In this document: positions 16,933 through 23,591 of the stretch, in pieces | Layout of the letters: each line of letters begins with the position of its first letter | How positions within the stretch are numbered: the stretch's first letter is position 1 | From: an uncultured Ruminococcus sp. | GTDB lineage: Bacteria; Bacillota; Clostridia; Monoglobales; Monoglobaceae | NCBI GenBank assembly: GCA_902760955.1 | Contig: CACWIG010000015.1 | Span: 1 to 33,441, forward strand | Length of the DNA: 33,441 nt | Direction: 5' to 3' | Notes under the pieces: generated by a model | Databases searched by the model: none | What the model was told of the DNA's origin: nothing | Seen by the model: the letters and a program-made list of their open reading frames with translations, nothing else | Position numbers and translations under genes: made by a program

Positions 16933-17920
16933 AAAAATCGTATTATTATATGCTGCTGCAATTACACTTTTGATAGTATCTTTTTTGCTTGGAATTATGT
17001 TGGGAAGCACTTCCGTTTCATTTGCGGATATATGGGGTGCAATTATAAATCGCAATGGTACAGGCAGTGGTACACGTATATTTTGGTATGTAAGATTGCC
17101 GAGAATATGTGCCTGCCTTGTCTGTGGCGGTGCGCTTTCGGTATCGGGTGCGGTTATACAAGGGGTGCTTGCCAACAGACTTGCATCGCCCAGCATTTTG
17201 GGCGTAAATTCAGGTGCAGGGCTTGCGGTTATATTATGCACAGCCTTTGAAATCTATGGGGGTTGGCCGCTTTCTGCATTTTCGTTCTTGGGGGCATTTG
17301 CCGCTGTTATGCTTGTAAGTATATGTTCGCGAAAGTTAGGAGCATCACGCGGTACGGTAATTTTACTTGGTGTTGCTCTTAACAGCTTGCTGAATGCTGT
17401 TTCGGATACTGTGATTACATTTAAACCCGAAGTTGGTTTTATGAGCAGTAATTTTAAGATTGGCGATTTTTCTGCGGTTACCTACCCGAAGTTAATCCCT
17501 GTGGCTGTTGTTGTAATAGTGACAATAATTATTTTATTAACGCTGACTAACGAGCTTGATATTCTTACTCTCGGAGATGATAATGCCAAAGGTCTTGGAA
17601 TGAACACAGGGTTTATGCGAACGCTGTTTTTACTGTTTGCCGCTCTGCTTGCAGGTTGTGCGGTAAGCCTTGCAGGTTTGCTTTCGTTTGTAGGATTGAT
17701 AGTACCTCATATCGTAAGGCGAATTTCAGACAACAAAGCTTCGCATCTTTTGCCGCTGTGTGCTATATTTGGTGCGGCGTTTGTTGCCCTGTGCGATACA
17801 ATATCCCGAACTGTTTTTTCACCTTACGAAATACCCGTTGGTATTATTATGGCGTTCCTTGGGGCACCTTTCTTTATATTTATTTTGGTAAAAGGGAAGG
17901 GAGGTCACGCCCGTGATTGA
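16901..17920 (+). CDS. FecCD-family ABC importer permease
   Basis: This is a strongly hydrophobic protein of about 339 residues with roughly ten membrane segments. It carries FecCD landmarks: RLPRICACLVCGGALSVSGAVIQGVLANRLASPSILGVNSGAGL across the second and third helices (described, not quoted in full, in databases as the family core), LAGLLSFVGLIVPHIVRR and a late EIPVGIIMAFLGAPFF. It forms the membrane channel of the cofactor or siderophore importer. It overlaps the end of the binding-protein gene. The exact start is uncertain: ATGs at 16880, 16895, 16901 and 16913 are in frame, and 16901 has a weak GGGCGG before it. Confidence 0.9.
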   Translation: MNNFMKSCKNKKIVLLYAAAITLLIVSFLLGIMLGSTSVSFADIWGAIINRNGTGSGTRIFWYVRLPRICACLVCGGALSVSGAVIQGVLANRLASPSILGVNSGAGLAVILCTAFEIYGGWPLSAFSFLGAFAAVMLVSICSRKLGASRGTVILLGVALNSLLNAVSDTVITFKPEVGFMSSNFKIGDFSAVTYPKLIPVAVVVIVTIIILLTLTNELDILTLGDDNAKGLGMNTGFMRTLFLLFAALLAGCAVSLAGLLSFVGLIVPHIVRRISDNKASHLLPLCAIFGAAFVALCDTISRTVFSPYEIPVGIIMAFLGAPFFIFILVKGKGGHARD

Positions 17921-18674
17921 AATAAAAGACCTGTCATTTGGATATGGAAAAAATAATGTTCTGCAAAATTTTTCCGTATGCTTTGAAAAAGGAAAACTCA
18001 CATCAATAACAGGCACGAACGGCTCGGGTAAAAGTACGTTGCTTAAAACGATTATAGGAATTTTGCCATCGAATACGGGCGAAATTCTGATTGACGGCAC
18101 ATCATTGTCGTCCCTTAAGCCTCAGGAAATCGCAAAAAAAATATCATATCTTGCACAAGGTAAGAATACCCCTGATATGACAGCGTTTCAAATGGTGCTT
18201 CACGGCAGATTTCCGCATTTGAACTATCCTCGCCGATACTCACAAAAGGACCGTGATGCAGCATATAGTGCAATGGAGCGTATGGGTATTTCCGACTATG
18301 CAGATAAAAGTATGGTATCGCTGTCGGGCGGTATGCGGCAAAATGTTTATATTGCAATGGCGTTGGCACAGGACACAGATTATATTTTGTTAGATGAACC
18401 TACAACCTATTTGGATATCTCTCATCAGCTTCATTTGATGAAAACTCTGCGGACTCTTGTCGACGACGGAAAGGGAATAATAACGGTTATGCACGACTTG
18501 CCTATGGCATTTAATTTCTCTGATAATATCGCAGTTGTAAGCGGAGGAAAAGCCGTTATATGCTCTTCTCCACAGGAAGTTTATAAAAATAATACTATTA
18601 AAGACATTTTCGGAATTGAGCTTAAATATTCACAAGATGAAGAAAATTATTATTACGGTTATAATCATAAGTAA
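17913..18674 (+). CDS. ABC importer ATP-binding subunit (FepC/BtuD type)
   Basis: This 253-residue ATPase drives the FecCD-type importer. Walker A is GTNGSGKST, the Q-loop is in SYLAQGK, the signature is LSGGMRQ, Walker B is YILLDEPT and the switch histidine is in TVMHDLPMA. The start is GTG with GGAGG 8 nt upstream, overlapping the permease gene by 8 bp. Binding protein, permease and ATPase are all present, so the importer is complete. It is the last gene of the four-gene unit; a terminator follows at 18682. Confidence 0.95.
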   Translation: MIEIKDLSFGYGKNNVLQNFSVCFEKGKLTSITGTNGSGKSTLLKTIIGILPSNTGEILIDGTSLSSLKPQEIAKKISYLAQGKNTPDMTAFQMVLHGRFPHLNYPRRYSQKDRDAAYSAMERMGISDYADKSMVSLSGGMRQNVYIAMALAQDTDYILLDEPTTYLDISHQLHLMKTLRTLVDDGKGIITVMHDLPMAFNFSDNIAVVSGGKAVICSSPQEVYKNNTIKDIFGIELKYSQDEENYYYGYNHK

Positions 18675-18681
18675 TAGATTA

Positions 18682-18730
18682 ATACCATTTATATTGAAAA
18701 TTATTTTTCGGTATAGATGGTATTTTTTTG
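18682..18730 (+). terminator. Intrinsic terminator of the sulfite reductase/importer operon
   Basis: ATACCATTTATA (18682-18693) pairs with TATAGATGGTAT (18712-18723) with one wobble, followed by a run of seven or eight T's. Confidence 0.85.
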
Positions 18731-18752
18731 ATATAAATATTACCCTAAGGTA

Positions 18753-18780
18753 TTGACATTTGCAAATTTTGTGGTATAAA
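18753..18780 (+). promoter_or_regulatory. Sigma-A promoter for the interrupted fucO gene
   Basis: Consensus TTGACA (18753-18758) and TATAAA (18775-18780) are 16 bp apart, with an upstream TG-like context. The leader contains a small hairpin (GTGGT...ACCGC near 18806-18821) before AAAGGAG. The promoter is intact although the gene behind it is split, so the inserted genes are probably expressed from it. Confidence 0.7.
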
Positions 18781-18848
18781 ATTAAAATATAATCATTATT
18801 AAAAAGTGGTGCCGAAACCGCAAAAATAAATATAAAGGAGAGATTAGT

Positions 18849-19399
18849 ATGGCTCAGAGATTTGTTCTGAACGAAACAAGTTACCACGGAAAAGGTGCGA
18901 TTGCTGAAATCGCAAATGAAGTTAAAGGCAGAGGCTTTAAAAAGTGCTTTGTATGTTCTGACCCTGATTTGATTAAGTTTAACGTCACTAAAAAGGTTAC
19001 CGATATTCTCGATAATGCCTCGATAGACTATGAGATTTATTCAGACATTAAAGCTAACCCAACTATCGAAAATGTACAATCGGGCGTTAGTGCTTTCAAG
19101 GCATCAGGTGCAGATTGTATAGTTGCAATCGGCGGCGGTTCTTCAATGGACACAGCTAAGGCAATCGGAATAATTGTTAAAAATCCTGAGTTTGCAGATG
19201 TTGTATCATTAGAGGGTGTTGCACCTACCAAGAATAAGTGTGTGCCGATAATTGCTGTTCCGACAACAGCGGGTACTGCGGCTGAGGTTACAATTAACTA
19301 TGTTATTACAGATGCCGCTAAGAACAGAAAGATGGTTTGTGTTGATGTTCACGATATACCTGTCGTTGCTGTTGTTGACCCTGATATGATGTCATCAAT
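18849..19399 (+). pseudogene. fucO: fucO-type iron alcohol dehydrogenase, N-terminal half (interrupted)
   Basis: Residues 1-183 match the front of FucO-type lactaldehyde/1,2-propanediol oxidoreductases (group III, iron-dependent). They contain FVLNETSYHGKGAI, the NAD-binding GGGSSMDTAKAIG, IPTTAGT-like AVPTTAGTAAEVT and the first metal-ligand region near VVDPDMMSS. At CAAT (19396-19399) the sequence switches to foreign DNA. The frame then runs 13 more codons (IWICRILSKGVFI) to a stop. The C-terminal half resumes at 21050. Excising 19400-21051 joins TCATCA to ATGCCT and gives DPDMMSSMPKGLTAATG, the expected family sequence. The enzyme would reduce lactaldehyde during fucose or rhamnose fermentation. 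As it stands the gene cannot give a full enzyme. Confidence 0.92.
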
Positions 19400-19435
19400 A
19401 TGGATATGTCGAATATTATCGAAAGGAGTTTTTAT

Positions 19436-20164
19436 ATGAAATCTATAAAAATTAATTCAAATGGAGTAAAGATGATAGCACATAGAGGTTTAAGCGGTAT
19501 TGAAAGAGAGAATACTTGTCCTGCATTTGTTGCGGCGGGAAATAGGAGTTATTTTGGTATAGAAACAGATGTGCACGTCACCAAAGATAGTAAATTTGTA
19601 ATTATTCATGATGAAACAACCGAAAGAATTTCCTCAGGGGAATACAGTATAAATGTAGAAGAAAGTGACTATTCGGAAGTCGAAAAAATTGTGCTACCTG
19701 ATTTAGATGGTACAACAGACAGAAAAGATATTAGAATACCTCTTTTGAGTGAATATATCAAGATTTGCAAAAAATATGAAAAAACTTGTGTACTCGAAAT
19801 AAAAAATCATTTTGATGAGCCCTATATAGAGAGATTGAAAGATGAAATCAAAGAACTGGAATACATAGACAAGATTATTTTTATTTCATTTGATTTTGAA
19901 AACTGTGTTAATGTCAAAAAGCTTCTTCCTGAAAATGATGTTCAATTCCTTTATTCAAAGGAAATAACAGATGAATTAATAGAAAGAATATCTCAACATC
20001 ACCTTAACCTTGACATTTATTACAAACAATTAACTGCAGAAAATATTGAAAAATTACATTCAAAAGGAATCAAAGTTAACTGCTGGACCTGTGACGATAA
20101 AGAAGTTGCAGAAAAATTGGTTTCTTACGGAGTCGATTTTATAACCAGTAATATACTGGAATAA
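19436..20164 (+). CDS. Glycerophosphodiester phosphodiesterase family protein (inserted)
   Basis: The 242-residue protein has the GDPD fold. The N-terminal IAHRGLSGIERENTCPAF holds the HRG and E-N-T motifs. ETDVHVTKDSKFVIIHDETTERISSG holds the catalytic ExD metal site and the second histidine. The C-terminal strand pattern GIKVNCWTCDD...GVDFITSN is typical. Such enzymes hydrolyse glycerophosphodiesters to glycerol 3-phosphate and an alcohol. There is no signal peptide, so it should act in the cytoplasm. The start at 19436 has AAAGGAG upstream. An in-frame ATG sits exactly at the first inserted base (19400), but it has no ribosome site. It is the only gene of inserted unit A. Confidence 0.88.
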   Translation: MKSIKINSNGVKMIAHRGLSGIERENTCPAFVAAGNRSYFGIETDVHVTKDSKFVIIHDETTERISSGEYSINVEESDYSEVEKIVLPDLDGTTDRKDIRIPLLSEYIKICKKYEKTCVLEIKNHFDEPYIERLKDEIKELEYIDKIIFISFDFENCVNVKKLLPENDVQFLYSKEITDELIERISQHHLNLDIYYKQLTAENIEKLHSKGIKVNCWTCDDKEVAEKLVSYGVDFITSNILE

Positions 20165-20209
20165 TGTTTTTTGACTCTAACACTACATAAATTTGCCAGC
20201 AAAACGGGT

Positions 20210-20235
20210 TGCATCTAAACCTTATGTGTCGCAAT
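20210..20235 (+). repeat. 26-nt 3' motif, copy A
   Basis: The sequence is TGCATCTAAACC, then T, TATG, TG and TCGCAAT. It lies 45 bp after the phosphodiesterase stop, at the end of unit A. It can fold as a bulged hairpin: TTGCAT (from 20209) can pair with ATG...GCAA. TGCCA (about 20194) and TGGCA (about 20250) flank it as an outer inverted repeat. Confidence 0.75.
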
Positions 20236-20315
20236 AGCTAAAAACATTGGCATCAGGATTATACAATCTTTATACAAAAGATGTTATAAAAAACAATTTC
20301 AAGGAGGTTTAAATT

Positions 20316-21023
20316 ATGATTTGTGGAAAAAATAAGTTCATCACTTTTAGCTATGATGATGGGGTGACACAGGATAAGCAGCTGATTGAGATTTTTAATA
20401 AATATAATTTGAAGGCAACCTTTAATATTAATTCGGAACTTTTGGGACAACCCGGGGCGCTTGTGCGAAATGGTGTACGTATCAATCATATAAAAAATAA
20501 TCCGGAAGATGTGAAATACATATATGACGGTCATGAAGTTGCTGTTCATACATTAACACATCCTAATCTTGTAGATATCGAAGATGATAAAGAGGTGTTG
20601 CGCCAGGTTGAGCAGGATAGAGTTAATCTTTCTGAACTTGTGGGATATGAAGTAGAAGGTATGGCATACCCGTGCGGCGGTAAAAATTGTGATGCCCGTG
20701 TTGCTGATATTATAAAAAACAATACTATTATTAAATATGCACGCACGATTGATACGACTAAAAGTTTTGAGCCGTTTGATGATTTGTACCGGTATAAAGG
20801 AACTCTGTATCATCATGAAGATTGGGATATTCTTTTTGATATGGGAAAGAAATTCTTGGAATTGCAAACAGATACACCAAAGATTTTCTATATCTGGGGG
20901 CACGCATATGAATTTGATATTTATCCTGAACGATGGAATATGTTTGATGAATTTTGTAAAATGATGAGCAATCGTTCTGATATTTTTTATGGAACCAATA
21001 AAGAAGTATTAAGTGTAATTTAA
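20316..21023 (+). CDS. Polysaccharide deacetylase (NodB-like) family protein (inserted)
   Basis: The 235-residue protein has the carbohydrate esterase 4-type motifs in order. FSYDDG near the N-terminus stands in for TFDDG. HEVAVHTLTH holds the zinc-binding H-x3-H, and GMAYPCGG follows. A C-terminal WGHAYEFD may supply the last histidine. Such enzymes remove acetyl or similar groups from sugar polymers or related amides. There is no signal peptide, which is unusual for a wall-acting deacetylase, so an intracellular substrate is possible. The ribosome site AAGGAGG is strong. It is the only gene of inserted unit B, and its stop lies 3 bp before the second copy of the 26-nt motif. Confidence 0.85.
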   Translation: MICGKNKFITFSYDDGVTQDKQLIEIFNKYNLKATFNINSELLGQPGALVRNGVRINHIKNNPEDVKYIYDGHEVAVHTLTHPNLVDIEDDKEVLRQVEQDRVNLSELVGYEVEGMAYPCGGKNCDARVADIIKNNTIIKYARTIDTTKSFEPFDDLYRYKGTLYHHEDWDILFDMGKKFLELQTDTPKIFYIWGHAYEFDIYPERWNMFDEFCKMMSNRSDIFYGTNKEVLSVI

Positions 21024-21025
21024 CC

Positions 21026-21051
21026 TGCATCTAAACCGTATGCCTCGCAAT
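21026..21051 (+). repeat. 26-nt 3' motif, copy B
   Basis: The sequence is TGCATCTAAACC, then G, TATG, CC and TCGCAAT. It is identical to copy A at 23 of 26 positions. It sits directly at the right junction, and the next base is the G of the fucO methionine codon. Confidence 0.75.
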
Positions 21052-21649
21052 GCCTAAGGGCTTAACTGCCGCAACAGGTATGGATGCACTTACACACGCG
21101 ATTGAAGGTTATATTACATTGGGTGCTTGGGAAATGAGTGATATGTTCCACTTAAAAGCAATAGAGATTATTGCTAAGAGTCTTCGCGGTGCGGTTGAAA
21201 ATACCGACGAGGGCAGAGAAGGTATGGCTCTTGGTCAATACATTGCAGGTATGGGATTTTCAAATGTTGGTCTTGGAATAGTACATTCAATGGCACATCC
21301 TCTCGGTGCGGTTTATGATACTCCTCACGGCGTTGCAAACGCTATTATTCTTCCTACTGTTATGGAATATAATGCACCTGCAACAGGCGAAAAGTATCGT
21401 GACATTGCAAAGGCAATGGGTGTTGAAGGTGTTGACTCTATGAGTCTTGATGAAGCAAGAAAGGCGGCTGTTGATGCAGTTAGACAGCTTTCGGCTGATG
21501 TTGGTATTCCGTCTGACTTAAAGGATATCGTTAAGATGGAAGATATTGACTTCCTTGCTCAATCCGCATATGATGACGCTTGCCGTCCAGGTAACCCTCG
21601 CGAAACATCAGTTGAAGAAATCAAAGAACTTTATATGTCATTGCTGTAA
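21050..21649 (+). pseudogene. fucO: fucO-type iron alcohol dehydrogenase, C-terminal half
   Basis: From MPKGLTAATGMDALTHAIEG to the normal family end (SVEEIKELYMSLL) this is the catalytic half. It has the iron-ligand histidines in GMDALTHAIEG, GIVHSMAHPLGA and DTPHGVANAI. It is full and undamaged over about 199 residues and begins with an ATG formed partly from the insertion boundary, but there is no ribosome site at 21050. Together the two halves make about 382 residues, the normal FucO length. Because neither half shows other lesions, the insertion is probably recent or excisable. Confidence 0.9.
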
Positions 21650-21666
21650 TAAGTTTAAAACATACT

Positions 21667-21703
21667 AAAAACACTCTCAGGGAATTATCCTGAGAGTGTT
21701 TTT
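21667..21703. terminator. Bidirectional terminator between fucO and the EamA gene
   Basis: AAAAACACTCTCAGG pairs perfectly with CCTGAGAGTGTTTTT around a short loop, with A's on the left and T's on the right. It serves two convergent genes. Confidence 0.85.
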
Positions 21704-21717
21704 GCATAATCCATATT

Positions 21718-22608
21718 TTAAAGTAAATTCATTATCAAAAGTCCGATAAATGTCAGAATAATTCCGACAATGCATCTCGGAGTCAGCTTTTCCTTAAAGA
21801 ATATTGAGGACATAAATGATGCAATAATCAATGAGGCACCCAAATTAAGAGGATACAGCTTTGCAGATGTTAACAGCGTTGCCGCAAGAGTTTTGAAGTA
21901 TGAGTTGGCGAAAAGGCATATTGCCATTATAATAACATATATTCCTATCCGTTTTATCAACACACCCTCTGTGCCTCTTATGGGATTCTTAATCCTTTCG
22001 ATTAAATATAAAATTATGAGTACGGCAGCAGAGAAAACATATGTATAAAAGCTGAAAACTGCTATGTTTCCGCCTACTGCTTTTGTGTATAGCTTTTGTG
22101 AAAAGTCGGTGAGTCCGCAAGATATACCGCAGAATATAAGCAGAGCAAGTGACGAAAGACTCATCTTTTCTTTAATTTGATTGTTGTAGGAACACATAAT
22201 AATAACTGCTATCAGCAAAACTGCAAGACCTATCCATTGGTTAGGTCGCATTACTTCGCCGAAGAAAATACTTGAAAGAGTAAGGGGAATTATGACTCCG
22301 ATTGTTGTAAAAACGTCCAACATCATATATGCACCTTTTTTTACTGCAAGCAGCCATAATACCACAAATGCCGATGTGGTAACACCTGACATAAATGTTA
22401 TTAGAATAACAGGCGTATCCACATTCAGTAAATTAATGTTTCCCTGCATCGCAAGCATTACAAGCCCGATAATAATACAAAGAAACATTCGTATGACGTT
22501 GGTAAAAAGTGCATCCTTATATTCGGATATAACGCCGCTTGTCTTTTTGCCGCAGAAGCCCTTAGCGGCACCGCAAATCAGCGCAATAAATAAAAATATA
22601 TAACCCAT
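21718..22608 (-). CDS. EamA/DMT-superfamily transporter
   Basis: This is a 296-residue, very hydrophobic protein with about ten predicted membrane helices in two repeats, the usual EamA layout. Loops are short, with charged stretches around SEYKDALF and NNQIKEKMS. C-terminal LTPRCIVGIILTFIGLLIM is the typical last repeat (GxxLIxxG style). Substrates of this superfamily are diverse (amino acids, sugars, nucleotide metabolites), and the sequence does not say which. It is last in the minus-strand run, 40 bp after the serine hydrolase gene, with AAAGGA about 15 nt before ATG. The shared terminator with fucO follows its stop. Confidence 0.85.
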   Translation of the reverse strand: MGYIFLFIALICGAAKGFCGKKTSGVISEYKDALFTNVIRMFLCIIIGLVMLAMQGNINLLNVDTPVILITFMSGVTTSAFVVLWLLAVKKGAYMMLDVFTTIGVIIPLTLSSIFFGEVMRPNQWIGLAVLLIAVIIMCSYNNQIKEKMSLSSLALLIFCGISCGLTDFSQKLYTKAVGGNIAVFSFYTYVFSAAVLIILYLIERIKNPIRGTEGVLIKRIGIYVIIMAICLFANSYFKTLAATLLTSAKLYPLNLGASLIIASFMSSIFFKEKLTPRCIVGIILTFIGLLIMNLL

Positions 22609-22648
22609 ATTAAAATAAAAGTCCTTTCGTTAGTAACACTTAGACGAT

Positions 22649-23566
22649 TTAAGCAAATAAATTATACCCTTTAGACCAGGTATCAACGCCAATACATTCG
22701 TAGACGGTCTTTCGGAGAATAGGATACATTTCAAGCTGTTTTACACCCATATTCATCAGATGCTGAGCGTAAACAATTGTTATCTTCTTTTTGACGTCAA
22801 TTAAAACAAGACTTCCGTTATATCCAATACAGACAAAGGCGTCATTCTTATCGGTTTCGTTGTAGATAAGTTCATTTATAAGCATATCTACACTTTCGGG
22901 ACTTAACAGCCTATATCCGTTTTGTGACATACCTTCGCCGCATATTGTTTCGCAAAAGCGTGCGTAATCGTTCACCGTGGTGATAAGACAACCACTGCTG
23001 CGTTTGTGCAATTCTTCAACATCGGTATCACATTCAACGGTGTTGTTGCTTTGTGTATCAAAGTCATATTGTTTGTTAATCCTTTTTCTGTTCTTGTCGT
23101 TCAGAGTAAAGGTAGTCGATTTCATTTTAAGCGGTTTTGTAATATTCTCATATATGTAACTGTCAAAATCTGTACCTGATACAACTTCGACAATTTTCTT
23201 CATATTCTCAAAACTGAAGTCTGTATCAGCTTCTTCAAGACTGCTAACGGAAGAATATTTTTTTATCATATCTTTAATTGTATAGCTTTCATCAAAATTG
23301 GGGATATACTCAGATACCTTATCCTTAAGAGAAAGCTTATAACGTTGTGCAAGAATTATAACAGCAACACAGCACATAATCTTTGCACCTGAGTGCAGAA
23401 AGTATAAATCCTTATTTGAAATACGTATTTTGTTAAATTTACTGGTGTAACCGCTCTTTGCACGGAACACGTTTATGTGGTTGTAATATACCGATATATC
23501 ACAGCCTGGTATGCCATAATCTTTGCCGAGAGTTTTAACGAACTTGGCAAGTGCTGAAAAATCCAC
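22649..23566 (-). CDS. Serine hydrolase of the beta-lactamase/PBP-like family
   Basis: The 305-residue protein resembles class C beta-lactamase-type serine hydrolases. The nucleophile motif is S59-G-A-K62 (HSGAKIMCC), followed by LSLKDKVSEYIPNF, which is typical of the family. RSSGCLITTVNDYARF is the usual segment after the active site. The third motif is poorly conserved. No signal peptide is visible, so it may act in the cytoplasm on an ester or peptide; the substrate is unknown. It starts at GTG with AAGGGGG 8 nt upstream and follows the GH26-like gene by 25 bp, so the two are probably co-transcribed. Confidence 0.75.
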   Translation of the reverse strand: MDFSALAKFVKTLGKDYGIPGCDISVYYNHINVFRAKSGYTSKFNKIRISNKDLYFLHSGAKIMCCVAVIILAQRYKLSLKDKVSEYIPNFDESYTIKDMIKKYSSVSSLEEADTDFSFENMKKIVEVVSGTDFDSYIYENITKPLKMKSTTFTLNDKNRKRINKQYDFDTQSNNTVECDTDVEELHKRSSGCLITTVNDYARFCETICGEGMSQNGYRLLSPESVDMLINELIYNETDKNDAFVCIGYNGSLVLIDVKKKITIVYAQHLMNMGVKQLEMYPILRKTVYECIGVDTWSKGYNLFA

Positions 23567-23591
23567 GAAAATTCCCCCTTAATATTTTTTA

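Larger units (their letters stand above)
19400..21051 (+). mobile_element. Two-gene insertion in fucO with shared 26-nt 3' motifs (cassette-like)
   Basis: The insertion is 1,652 bp. Unit A (19400-20235) carries the phosphodiesterase gene, and unit B (20236-21051) carries the deacetylase gene. Both units end in the same 26-nt motif, with CAAT last. The host sequence at the left junction also ends in CAAT. There is no integrase, transposase or long inverted repeat inside. Both genes are on the plus strand with strong ribosome sites but no clear promoter of their own, so they probably rely on the fucO promoter. They look more AT-rich than fucO. The class of element is unknown. A simple reading is tandem capture of two gene cassettes by a recombinase encoded elsewhere. 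Confidence 0.7.

Noticed and set aside
20194-21057. Classic integron attC sites at the ends of the inserted units
   Set aside because: The 26-nt motif has no GTTRRRY or RYYYAAC boxes in the right places, and the junction is at CAAT rather than G/TT. The layout is cassette-like, but the site is not a standard attC.
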